A DNA stretch of 64,000 bases from Candidatus Latescibacterota bacterium (GTDB lineage Bacteria > JAAXHH01): the NCBI GenBank assembly GCA_022823465.1, contig JAJEHX010000028.1, positions 1 through 64,000 on the forward strand. The letters run 5' to 3'. Of this stretch, positions 18,801 to 27,117 are shown piece after piece. The position numbers were made by a program, and so were the translations under genes. A model generated the notes under the pieces. That model ran no database searches. It had not been told where the DNA came from and was given only the letters and a program-made list of their open reading frames with translations. Numbering within the stretch: the first letter of the stretch is position 1; each line of letters starts with the position of its first letter.

Positions 18801-21496
18801 GCCGTCTTGATCACGTCGATGTTGTGCTCGATGACGACGACGGTGTTGCCCTTGTCCACGAAGGCGTTCAGCACGGCGAGCAGATGGGTGATGTCTTCGA
18901 AGTGCAGGCCGGTCGTGGGTTCGTCCAGCACGTACAGGGTCCGTCCCGTGCTGCGCTTGCACAGTTCCCGTCCCAGCTTGATGCGCTGCGCCTCGCCGCC
19001 CGACAGCGTGGGCGCGGGCTGGCCGAGCTTGATGTACCCCATGCCCACGTCGTAGAGGGTCCTCAGCACCCGGGCGATGGACGGGACGTGTTCGAAGAGT
19101 TCCAGCGCTTCCTGCACGTCCAGGTCGAGGACGTCCGCGATGGAATGCCCCTTGTACTTCACCTCCAGGGTCTCCCGGTCGAACCGCTTGCCTTCGCATA
19201 CGGAGCAGGAGACCCACATGTCCGCCAGGAAGTCCATTTCCACCCGCGTGGCGCCATTGCCCTCGCAGGCTTCGCACCGGCCGCCGCGCACGTTGAAGCT
19301 GAAACGGCCCGGTTTGTAGCCGCGTATCCTGGCCTCGGGCGTCTCGGCGAAGAGGGACCGGATCGCGTCGAAGACCTTCGTGTAGGTCGCGGGATTGGAT
19401 CTCGGCGTGCGGCCGATGGGCGCCTGGTCGATGTTGATGACCTTGTCCAGGTGTCCTGCGCCCTTGAGGCCGTCATACGCGCCCGGGTCCGTGCCTGCCT
19501 TGTTCAGCGACCGGGCCAGGGCCGCGTACAGGATGTCGTTGATCAGGGAGCTCTTGCCGGAACCGGACACGCCGGTGACGCAGGTGAAGAGACCGACCGG
19601 TATGCGGACGTCCAGGTTCTTGAGGTTGTTCTGCCTGGCGCCAAGGATGGTCAGCCACTTATCGTTCACGCCGCGGCGGGAGGCCGGGACGGGGATCATC
19701 TTCTTCCCGCTCAGATACTGCCCGGTCAACGAACCGCTGGTCGCCGCCACGACGCCCGGGCTGCCTTCGGCCACGATCTCCCCGCCGTTGATGCCGGCGC
19801 CGGGACCGAAATCCACCATGTGGTCGGACGCCCACATGGTCTCTTCATCGTGCTCCACGATGATGACGGTATTGCCCTGGTCCCGCAACTGGCCCAGCGT
19901 ATCCAGCAGCCGCCGGTTGTCTCGCGGATGCAGGCCGATACTCGGCTCGTCGAGCACGTACATGACCCCGACGAGCCCACGGCCGATCTGGCTCGCGAGA
20001 CGTATACGCTGCGCCTCCCCGCCGGAGAGCGTCGGCGCCGTGCGTTCCAGTGTCAGGTAGTCGAGCCCCACGTTGAGCAGGAAGTCGAGCCGGGCGACGA
20101 TTTCCTTGAGCGCCTCGTCGCCGATCTGACGTTCGGCGTCCGTCAGCGTCAGTTTCCGGAAGAATGCGCGGACATCCGTTATCGACATCCGGCACAATGC
20201 GGCGATGGAGAGACCGCCGAGGGTGACGGAAAGCGCCTCCGGCTTGAGGCGCTCGCCTTGACAGTGGTCGCACTCCCCGATGGCCATGTATCTTTCGATC
20301 TCTGCCTTGTGCCGCGGGGACTTGAGTGTATGGTACCGTTTTTCAAGGTCGGTCACGACCCCGTTGAACCGGTCCTTGTGCGTCCATTCGCCGCCCTTCC
20401 CGTTCCGGAAGGTAAAATGGATGCGCTTGTAGCCCAGGCCGTACAGCACGACGCGACGCGCTTCCTCAGTCAGTTGCTGCCAGGGGGTGTCCAGGCTGAA
20501 CCCCGCGTGATGGGCGACTCCCTCGAAAAAGTGCCGTTTCCAGAGGTTGGTGATCGTGCCGAGGGGTTCGATAGCGCCTTCGTTTATGGATTTCGCCGGA
20601 TCGGGTATGATGAGCCGCGGCTCGATCCGCATCATGGTGCCCAGCCCGTGGCAGTTCGGACACATGCCCTGGGGATTGTTGAATGAGAACATCTGCGGAG
20701 TGGGCTCCTCGTAACTCAGATCGCACTTGTTGCAGGCGTACCGCGTGCTGAAGAGCTGGTTGGAAGTCCGGCCGTCCTCTTCCACCTGGATCATCATGGT
20801 GCCCTGACCCAGATGCAGTGCGCCTTCCACGGCTTCGACCAGCCGGGTGCGTATTTCGTCCCGCATGATTAGCCGGTCCGTCACCACTTCGATCGTATGG
20901 CGCATGTTGCGGTCGAGATCGGGATCTTCGGAGAGGTTGACGATCTCGCCGTTCACCCTGGCGCGCAGGTAGCCCTGCCGGCGCAGGTCCTCGAAGAGGT
21001 CCCGGTACTCCCCGCGCCGTCCCTGGACGACCGGCGCCAGGACGTGCAGCCTGGTTCCCGGGGGCAGCGCCAGGATGCGCGCGACGATCTGTTCGAGGGT
21101 CTGCGCTCCGATCTCGTCTCCGCATTTCATACAGTGGGGCGTTCCCACCCGGGCGTAGAGCACGCGCAGGAAGTCGTAGATCTCGGTAATCGTTCCGACC
21201 GTGGACCTCGGGTTCAACCCCGAAGCCTTCTGTTCGATGGAAATAGCCGGTGCCAGCCCGGTGATCCGGTCTACGTCGGGTTTCTGCATCTGGCCGAGGA
21301 ACTGCCTCGCGTAGGCGGAGAGGGATTCGACGTAGCGCCGCTGGCCCTCCGCGTAGAGGGTATCGAAGGCCAGCGAGGATTTGCCGGAACCGGATACCCC
21401 GGTGAAGCAGATCAACGCGTCTTTCGGCAGGTCGAGGCTGACGTTCTTCAGGTTGTGAACGCGGGCCCCTTTGATCTGGATGGTCGTTCTGGCCAT
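15800..21496 (-). CDS. uvrA: Tandem-fused double-length excinuclease ABC subunit A (UvrA-UvrA)
   Basis: Two consecutive complete UvrA units: MARTTIQIKGARVHNLKNVSLDL... and HIREITVRGAREHNLNDLSVAIP...; four GVSGSGKS/T Walker A motifs, four LSGGEAQR signatures, and Zn-finger Cys pairs in both halves. Confidence 0.95.
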   Translation of the reverse strand: MARTTIQIKGARVHNLKNVSLDLPKDALICFTGVSGSGKSSLAFDTLYAEGQRRYVESLSAYARQFLGQMQKPDVDRITGLAPAISIEQKASGLNPRSTVGTITEIYDFLRVLYARVGTPHCMKCGDEIGAQTLEQIVARILALPPGTRLHVLAPVVQGRRGEYRDLFEDLRRQGYLRARVNGEIVNLSEDPDLDRNMRHTIEVVTDRLIMRDEIRTRLVEAVEGALHLGQGTMMIQVEEDGRTSNQLFSTRYACNKCDLSYEEPTPQMFSFNNPQGMCPNCHGLGTMMRIEPRLIIPDPAKSINEGAIEPLGTITNLWKRHFFEGVAHHAGFSLDTPWQQLTEEARRVVLYGLGYKRIHFTFRNGKGGEWTHKDRFNGVVTDLEKRYHTLKSPRHKAEIERYMAIGECDHCQGERLKPEALSVTLGGLSIAALCRMSITDVRAFFRKLTLTDAERQIGDEALKEIVARLDFLLNVGLDYLTLERTAPTLSGGEAQRIRLASQIGRGLVGVMYVLDEPSIGLHPRDNRRLLDTLGQLRDQGNTVIIVEHDEETMWASDHMVDFGPGAGINGGEIVAEGSPGVVAATSGSLTGQYLSGKKMIPVPASRRGVNDKWLTILGARQNNLKNLDVRIPVGLFTCVTGVSGSGKSSLINDILYAALARSLNKAGTDPGAYDGLKGAGHLDKVINIDQAPIGRTPRSNPATYTKVFDAIRSLFAETPEARIRGYKPGRFSFNVRGGRCEACEGNGATRVEMDFLADMWVSCSVCEGKRFDRETLEVKYKGHSIADVLDLDVQEALELFEHVPSIARVLRTLYDVGMGYIKLGQPAPTLSGGEAQRIKLGRELCKRSTGRTLYVLDEPTTGLHFEDITHLLAVLNAFVDKGNTVVVIEHNIDVIKTADWIIDLGPEGGEAGGRVIAEGAPETVAGVAGSSTGQILGKALSPRTPQAPPKPPEKAASEDGHIREITVRGAREHNLNDLSVAIPRDRMTVFTGVSGSGKTSLALDTVYAEGQRRYVESLSAYARQFLQQMQKPKVDHIVGLSPAISIEQKAPGRNPRSTVGTITEIYEYLRALYALVGVPHCPACRVPIGAQTPSQIVDRIMKLPEQTRATLHAPLEPDGAEGYDALLDRARRNGFIRVRIDGVLHRLEEDIQIDRRRRHELCVVVDRIVMRGDVRQRLADSVETALELSGGLMIAEVQEPDAGGARDIRFSRYYSCPACGVSYEELSLQSFSFNHRSGMCPECEGLGTQPGIDLDLLIPDRSKTIREAAQAIWGEGAVGERSMLGLLEQVASAKGFTLNTPVDELSPEQLQVFLYGNDQWIDDHRVPGLSFQFRGIFPTVELVARYANRFPELARLLQPTPCSACDGGRLRPESLSVLVDGVSIAGLCAMSINRATAFIDGLELSESQRDVVGEVMMEIRNRMRFLLDVGLEYLTLDRRAPTLSGGEAQRIRLASQIGSGLTGVLYVLDEPTIGLHPRDNLRLIEALENLRDLGNTLIMVEHDRDTLEHADNLVDFGPGAGTYGGRIVGEGSPDALREHPASLTGRYLGNQLRIEVPRDRRKPGRNKLRIMGARQNNLKNIDVTLPLGLFICVTGVSGSGKSSLVNDILYPVLASTLHRAQVNPGPHDEIKGLRFVDKVINIDQTPIGHSPRSDPSTYVGLFAPIRSLFSQTVEARMRGYEPRRFSFNVPAGRCEACQGLGVRKIEMHFLADVWMTCEVCDGKRYMKETLEVTYKGKTIADTLEMTVAEALEHFENVPRIRRTLQTLYDVGLDYIKLGQSAITLSGGEAQRVKLAKELSRPGTGKTIYLLDEPTTGLHFDDIRKLLDVLNRLVDKGNTVLVIEHNLDIIKTADWIVDLGPEGGDQGGHVVAAGTPEEIAGSLSHTGRILARELVPVD

Positions 21497-21844
21497 GGGA
21501 AGACGACTGGATTTCGCGGGTCGGCGGATCAGGTTGTCGCGGGTCAGCGGATCGGTCTGTCGTGCGTCGGTACAGCAACCGAAAGATGCTATACGCGTGT
21601 TTAGAAATCAAGGTATTTTCACGATAGCCGGGGAATCCTGGAAAAGACGCTTGTAATACGTGGCGGCGGGAGTTAACCTGAGGCGGTCGGCGCTGGATTT
21701 CGGCCATGCGACCATCAATGCGGCAACGGCCGCCGGCGGGTACGAAAACCGCCGGGTACGGCACGTGGCAGATCCGCGGCGGTCCCGGCGGCCCCGCTTC
21801 TGCACGCGGCGCCCGGGCGGCGCACAGGCGGCTGGACAATCATA

Positions 21845-22570
21845 ATGACAAATCCCTGGTACATCGACTACTTCGGCGAAGACTACTACCATTTCGACCA
21901 CCACGAGGATACGGACCTGGAGGTGGATGGCCTCGCGCGCCTGATCGGACCTCCGGACGGGAGCGGGATACTGGACCTCGGTTGCGGCTACGGGCGGGTC
22001 AGCACGCCGCTGAGAAAACGTGGATACCGGGTCGTTGGGTACGATCTGTCCCCGCCGTTGCTGAAGCATGCCCGTGAACAGGAACCCGGGGGAACCTGGG
22101 TCCGGGGCGATATGCGCGAGCTGCCTTTTTCCGGGAGATTCGACTGGGTTGTCAGCCTGTTCAATACCATGGGGTATTTCGAGGAGGAAGACGAGAATTT
22201 CCAGGTCCTGAGATCTGTCTCGGAAGCGCTGCGCCCCGGCGGCCGATTCGTGGGTCAACTGGTCAACCGGGATTACCTGATCCGGCGGTTCGCCGCCCGG
22301 GAAGTCCATCGCCAGGACGACCGTATCGTACTCGAAGAGCGCGACTTCGATCCGGTCGCAAACCGGGTTCATACCAGGACGACCGTATTCAAAGGCGCCG
22401 AAAAGAGGGAATACACTTCTTCCATCAGAGTCTACACGGTGACCGAACTGGACCTGCTTCTGGCCGCCGCGGGCATGACGATCAGGGAGGTATACGGCGG
22501 ACTCGATTTCAGGCCATATGACTGGGATACGAACCAGTTGGTCGTCGTCGCCGAAAGGACCGAACAGTAG
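21845..22570 (+). CDS. Class I SAM-dependent methyltransferase
   Basis: ILDLGCGYGRVSTPLRKRGYRVVGYDLSPPLLKHAREQ...FDWVVSLFNTMGYFEEEDENFQVLRSVSEALRPGGRFVGQLVNRD. Confidence 0.85.
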   Translation: MTNPWYIDYFGEDYYHFDHHEDTDLEVDGLARLIGPPDGSGILDLGCGYGRVSTPLRKRGYRVVGYDLSPPLLKHAREQEPGGTWVRGDMRELPFSGRFDWVVSLFNTMGYFEEEDENFQVLRSVSEALRPGGRFVGQLVNRDYLIRRFAAREVHRQDDRIVLEERDFDPVANRVHTRTTVFKGAEKREYTSSIRVYTVTELDLLLAAAGMTIREVYGGLDFRPYDWDTNQLVVVAERTEQ

Positions 22571-22602
22571 CGCATCCGGGCCGGGTCCGGCCCCCAATGT
22601 GC

Positions 22603-22631
22603 TTGACAAGAAACCGGTGCGGTCGTAGGAT
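22603..22631 (+). promoter_or_regulatory. Sigma70-like promoter
   Basis: TTGACA (22603-22608), 17-nt spacer, TAGGAT (22626-22631), upstream of the 22683 CDS. Confidence 0.55.
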
Positions 22632-22682
22632 TCAATGGCGATTCACTGTGTCTGAGTACAGTTAGAACGCAAGGAAACATAC

Positions 22683-23723
22683 ATGGCATCCGACCTTTTG
22701 CGCGTGGGTGTTATCGGCCTGGGTTTCGGCCAATATCACGTCCGTGGTTACCAGGCCTGTCCCGACGTCGTCGTCAAGACCATCTGCAGCCGGACCACGG
22801 AGACCGCTCAGCGCGTGGCCAAAGACTACGGGATTGCCGAAACCCATACGGATTACCGCGAGGTGCTGGATCGCGAGGACATCGATGCGGTCAGTATCTG
22901 CACGCCCGTGCATCTGCACAAACAAATGGTCCTCGAGGCTTTGGAAGCCGGGAAACACGTCCTGTGCGAGAAGCCGCTGGGACTAAACACTGAAGAAGCC
23001 GGAGACATGCTCGAATGCGCCCGTCGGAGCGGCATGGTGCACATGACTAATTTCGGCTGGCGGTTCAACGGCCCGGCCTTTCGCATGAAATCCCTGCTCG
23101 ACGAGGGATACATCGGCAGGATCTACCATCTGAACGCACGCTACATGATGGGGTACAGGGCGAGTCCCCGGAAAGAACACAGCTGGCGGGAGCGACGCAT
23201 GGAGGCGGGCCTCGGCGCCATGGGCGACCTCGGCGTGCACCTGATCGACATGACGCGGTGGTGGGTCGGAGAATTCGAGCGGGTCTGTTCGCTGATGCAC
23301 ACGCTTATCCCGGAACGCCCCGCGCCCGATTCTTCCGCCATGCGGGAATCCGAGCTTGAAGACGCCTGCGCCGTTGTTTCCCAGATGCAGGACGGGATCC
23401 AGGCCGTGTTCCACGTGAGCCGCTGCGCGCTGTGCACGGACTATATTCATATCGACATCCACGGCAGTAACGGCGCCCTGCAGTTCCAGTTCGTCCGCGA
23501 CACCATGCAGGCCAGTCTGAAGGGTGGACAGGGCCTGCGGGGCAACCTTCAGCCGCTGCCCGTGCCCGCCCGGCAGGGTGCGTTGTCACCGCAGCGACAC
23601 TTCGTCGACGCGATCCGGTCCGGCGGGGAAGCCAATCCGAGTTTCCACGAAGGATTCAGCGTGCAGAAGGTTGCCGACGCCATAACGGCATCGGAGGAGA
23701 AACAGGCATGGGTTACGCTCTAA
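22683..23723 (+). CDS. Gfo/Idh/MocA family oxidoreductase
   Basis: LRVGVIGLGFGQYHVRGYQ...DIDAVSICTPVHLHKQMVLEALEAGKHVLCEKPLGLN. Confidence 0.88.
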   Translation: MASDLLRVGVIGLGFGQYHVRGYQACPDVVVKTICSRTTETAQRVAKDYGIAETHTDYREVLDREDIDAVSICTPVHLHKQMVLEALEAGKHVLCEKPLGLNTEEAGDMLECARRSGMVHMTNFGWRFNGPAFRMKSLLDEGYIGRIYHLNARYMMGYRASPRKEHSWRERRMEAGLGAMGDLGVHLIDMTRWWVGEFERVCSLMHTLIPERPAPDSSAMRESELEDACAVVSQMQDGIQAVFHVSRCALCTDYIHIDIHGSNGALQFQFVRDTMQASLKGGQGLRGNLQPLPVPARQGALSPQRHFVDAIRSGGEANPSFHEGFSVQKVADAITASEEKQAWVTL

Positions 23724-24685
23724 TGACATCACGGCGGGTTGTGGCGCGGTATGTAGCTTTGCTGCTGATTCCCTTTTTCCTCTCATGGACCCCCGGCTGC
23801 GCGGGATCTGACACTGATCCTGACCCGGGTACCGTGGACACCGGCCCGGAGCAGGCCCGGGTCATTGCGGAGGAAGTGATGGAAGCCCTGGGCGGCTGGG
23901 AAAGCTGGCATGCCACCAGGTATATACGGTTTTCGTTCTTCGGGTTTCGCACGCACTACTGGGACAAAGGCACGGGTCGATACCGTGTATCCTGGACCGA
24001 CCGGGAAAGCGGACAATCCCACGTCGTCCTGATGAACCTGAATACGGGAGAGGGGATGGCGTACACGGACGGGACGGAGATTACGGACGCCGAGGCGCGG
24101 AACCGGTCCCTGGAACGGGCCCGGGGTGCGTGGATAAACGACACGTACTGGCTGCTGATGCCCTATAAACTGCAGGACCCGGGCGTTGACTTGGACTACG
24201 CGGGCGAGGAAGTCGTCGACGGCGTCGTCTACGACAAGCTGCATCTCAGTTTCAATGACGTGGGAAACACGCCTGGCGATGAATACTGGGCCTATATCAA
24301 CCGGGAAACCCGCCTGATGGACAAATGGGTCTATCTGCTGCAACTGCGGGAAGGACAGGATGAGCGAAGCCGGGGAGAGTGGAAGTGGAACGACTGGCGC
24401 AGGCACGGCGACATCCTGCTTTCCGCGGAACGGGAACGGATGGACGGCCAGAAGCGTTCCCACGAGGACGTGGCGGTCTTCGAACACGTGGACGACATCG
24501 TGTTTTCATCGCCGGAACCGGTCTCACCCGAAATGATGTGGGAACGGTCCGGTTCGAACGGTCCGGGCGATATAGACGGTCCGGGCGCATCCGAGGTCTC
24601 CAGTGCCTCAGGCGATGCCGCCGCCTCAGGCGATGCCGCCGCCTCCCGTCCCGCCGACACCCAGCCCGCCGAAGGGCCGGAGTGA
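23723..24685 (+). CDS. Predicted secreted lipoprotein, function unknown
   Basis: MTSRRVVARYVALLLIPFFLSWTPGCAGSD, a signal peptide with lipobox-like Cys; Trp/Tyr-rich beta-sheet body (YDKLHLSFNDVGNTPGDEYWAYINRETRLMDKWVY). TAATG overlap with the upstream gene. Confidence 0.6.
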   Translation: MTSRRVVARYVALLLIPFFLSWTPGCAGSDTDPDPGTVDTGPEQARVIAEEVMEALGGWESWHATRYIRFSFFGFRTHYWDKGTGRYRVSWTDRESGQSHVVLMNLNTGEGMAYTDGTEITDAEARNRSLERARGAWINDTYWLLMPYKLQDPGVDLDYAGEEVVDGVVYDKLHLSFNDVGNTPGDEYWAYINRETRLMDKWVYLLQLREGQDERSRGEWKWNDWRRHGDILLSAERERMDGQKRSHEDVAVFEHVDDIVFSSPEPVSPEMMWERSGSNGPGDIDGPGASEVSSASGDAAASGDAAASRPADTQPAEGPE

Positions 24686-24695
24686 TGGAGCCGTC

Positions 24696-25040
24696 ATGTC
24701 CACCGTCCCTCCCGCGCCCGAACACCTGGCCCTGGACCACCCGGAAAAGGGCGAGCTGACCGTCTTCTGGAATGATGGCAGCGCGAGAAAGTACGCCCTT
24801 GCCGAACTGCGAAAAGCCTGCCCCTGCGCCACCTGCCGCGATCTCCGCGATCAGCTGTCCTCCACCGGCGGGTTGACCCTGCTCGCCAACGAATCCCTGG
24901 ATCCGAGCGTGGAGGTGATCGACATGAGTACCGTCGGCCGGTACGCCCTCCAGTTCACCTGGAAAGACGGCCACAATACCGGTATATACACTTACGAGTA
25001 TCTATACGACGCGGGCCGGGATCTTGATCCGCCGGGTTAG
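24696..25040 (+). CDS. DUF971 (gamma-butyrobetaine hydroxylase-like N-terminal) domain protein
   Basis: LTVFWNDGSARKYALAELRKACPCATCRDLR...VGRYALQFTWKDGHNTGIYTYEYL. Confidence 0.82.
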   Translation: MSTVPPAPEHLALDHPEKGELTVFWNDGSARKYALAELRKACPCATCRDLRDQLSSTGGLTLLANESLDPSVEVIDMSTVGRYALQFTWKDGHNTGIYTYEYLYDAGRDLDPPG

Positions 25041-25138
25041 CGCAATGCGAAGAGAGGCAGGGCTGTAGCTGCGATGAACGTGGTAGGACGACGCATCAAT
25101 GAAGCCCCTGTCGTCTCCAGTATGGAAGGATGTATGGC

Positions 25139-26254
25139 ATGAAGGTCAAGGTAGGGTTCCTGGGGGTTACCCATCCCCATTCCGCTCCCCATTTGCGTAC
25201 GCTCGAGTTACTGGATGAAGTCGCTGCCGTAGTCCCTTGGGACGAGGACGAAAGCGCGGTGGAACGATTGAGAAGCGACACGCATCCCAAGCTGGAGAGG
25301 ACAGGGGCTTCATTCGAAGAGATCATGGAGCGGGAGGACGTTCCGATCGTCGTATCGCTGGCGACAAACGACCGGAATCCCGACTGGGTGATCCGGGCTG
25401 CGAAGGCGGGCAAGCACGTCCTGACCGAGAAACCGGTGGCAGCGAGCAGCGGGGACATGGCGCCCTTGCTCGACGCGGTCCGCGGCGCGGGCGTCCACCT
25501 GGGCGTCTACTACACCTGGCGGTCCAACCCTATCGTCAACGATCTTCGGGAACTGATCGAAGCGGGGGTGATCGGAAAACTACTCTCGGTCGAAGGCCGG
25601 ATGATCACATCCCAGGTCCGTTTTCGCGACCCCACGCACTGGTTGTTCAATAAGCGTATATCAGGCGGCGGCATCCTGAGCTGGCTGGCCTGTCACTGGA
25701 TAGACGCGATCCGCTATATTACGAGGGACGAGGTAGCAGCTGTCTCCGCCATGGTCGGCACGTTGAACGAACAGCCCATCGACGTGGAAGACACGGCGGG
25801 TATGGTCATGCGCCTGGGAAGCGGCGCGATCGCCACCCTGCATGCCGGCTACCTTCTGCCCATCAGTCCGGCCGGGTACCTGTCGGGAAGCTACGACACC
25901 TACCTGAGTTTCCGTGGGCTGGAAGGAAACATTACCTGGTATCCCACGGAAGAGGATCGACCCGTAGTCGTCGAGAGCACCTCGAAAATATGGCGTTCGA
26001 CGCCCCGCCGCGAGTTGAAGTACGTCGTGGCGGAAACCGAAGCCTACGGCGGTCAGTACGGCCAGGATTTCGTCGGACGGTTCATCGCTTCGGCCATGCG
26101 GGGGGATCCCCCGGCCGGCTTGGCCAGCCCGGCCGGCCCGTCCGGCCCGGCCAGTGACGGGGAAAACGCCCTGCGCGTATTGCGCATCATAGAAGCCGCC
26201 TACCAGTCCAGCGAAACGGGTCGCATGGTTTCCCTGGACCTGGATCGAACTTAG
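25139..26254 (+). CDS. Gfo/Idh/MocA family oxidoreductase
   Basis: MKVKVGFLGVTHPHSAPHLRTLEL...VIRAAKAGKHVLTEKPVAASSGD. Confidence 0.85.
   Translation: MKVKVGFLGVTHPHSAPHLRTLELLDEVAAVVPWDEDESAVERLRSDTHPKLERTGASFEEIMEREDVPIVVSLATNDRNPDWVIRAAKAGKHVLTEKPVAASSGDMAPLLDAVRGAGVHLGVYYTWRSNPIVNDLRELIEAGVIGKLLSVEGRMITSQVRFRDPTHWLFNKRISGGGILSWLACHWIDAIRYITRDEVAAVSAMVGTLNEQPIDVEDTAGMVMRLGSGAIATLHAGYLLPISPAGYLSGSYDTYLSFRGLEGNITWYPTEEDRPVVVESTSKIWRSTPRRELKYVVAETEAYGGQYGQDFVGRFIASAMRGDPPAGLASPAGPSGPASDGENALRVLRIIEAAYQSSETGRMVSLDLDRT
26117..26152 (+). repeat. 9-nt tandem repeat x4 inside oxidoreductase gene (encodes GLASPAGPSGPA)
   Basis: ggcttggcc agcccggcc ggcccgtcc ggcccggcc. Confidence 0.75.
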
Positions 26255-26276
26255 CATAGCAGGAGGTTAATCGCTC

Positions 26277-27104
26277 ATGGCCTCGATGAGCGGCAACGTA
26301 GTGGTGGTTACCGGTGCATCGACCGGTATCGGCCAGGCCACGGCCGAGGCTTTCGCCCGCGAGGGCGCCACGGTCGTCCTGGCGGCCCGTTCCGAGGGAA
26401 GGCTGGTCCGGATCGCCGCGGATATCGAGCAGGCGGGCGGTCGCGCGGTCCCCATGGCCGTGGACGTGACGGACCGGTCCGCCGTGTTCGAGAAGATGAA
26501 GGAAGTCGCGGAATCCCAGGGAAGGATCGACGTGCTGGTGAACAACGCGGGTATCGGTCTGCTCAGCCCGGTGGAGAACATGGATCCAGAGGAGCTGAAA
26601 CGGGTCTTCGAGGTGAATTTCTTCGGCCTGATCTGGTGCACGCAGGCAGTGTTGCCCTGTATGATCAGGCAGAAGGGCGGCAGGATCGTCAACGTCTCAT
26701 CCGTCGCGGGAAAGCGAGCCTTGCCCCACATATCGGCCTACTGTGCCAGCAAGTTCGCATTGCAGGCCTTCTCGGACAGCCTCCGAATGGAAGCGGCGGA
26801 ACACGGCATCACCGTATCCGTCATTTGCCCGCCCCGGGTAGACACGACGTTCCACGATACGCCCTTGATGCGACAGAAGGGGCAACGGATGAACGCCCCC
26901 TCTCTTTCCGCCGATACCGTGGCAACTGCAATCGTCCGTGCCACGCGAAAGGGCAGCCGGGAAGTAGTGGTTTCTTTCTACGGCAAGTTCTTCGTCTTCT
27001 TCCACTGGCTGTCGCCCCGCCTGCTGGACTGGATCATGAAGCGCCTGTGGACGCGGCTGGCCATGAAGAAAACCGACAGGCCGGCCTCAGAAGACCGGCC
27101 CTGA
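26277..27104 (+). CDS. SDR family oxidoreductase
   Basis: VVVVTGASTGIGQATAEAFAREGATVVLAARSEGRL...VLVNNAGIGLLSP...ISAYCASKFALQAFSDSLRMEA. Confidence 0.88.
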   Translation: MASMSGNVVVVTGASTGIGQATAEAFAREGATVVLAARSEGRLVRIAADIEQAGGRAVPMAVDVTDRSAVFEKMKEVAESQGRIDVLVNNAGIGLLSPVENMDPEELKRVFEVNFFGLIWCTQAVLPCMIRQKGGRIVNVSSVAGKRALPHISAYCASKFALQAFSDSLRMEAAEHGITVSVICPPRVDTTFHDTPLMRQKGQRMNAPSLSADTVATAIVRATRKGSREVVVSFYGKFFVFFHWLSPRLLDWIMKRLWTRLAMKKTDRPASEDRP

Positions 27105-27117
27105 AGTATCCCCGATC

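Noticed and set aside
16235-20686. 1483-aa ORF on the plus strand
   Set aside because: Entirely antisense to the unmistakable uvrA; composition (His/Gly/Arg/Val-rich, no domain logic) is typical of shadow ORFs in GC-rich DNA.
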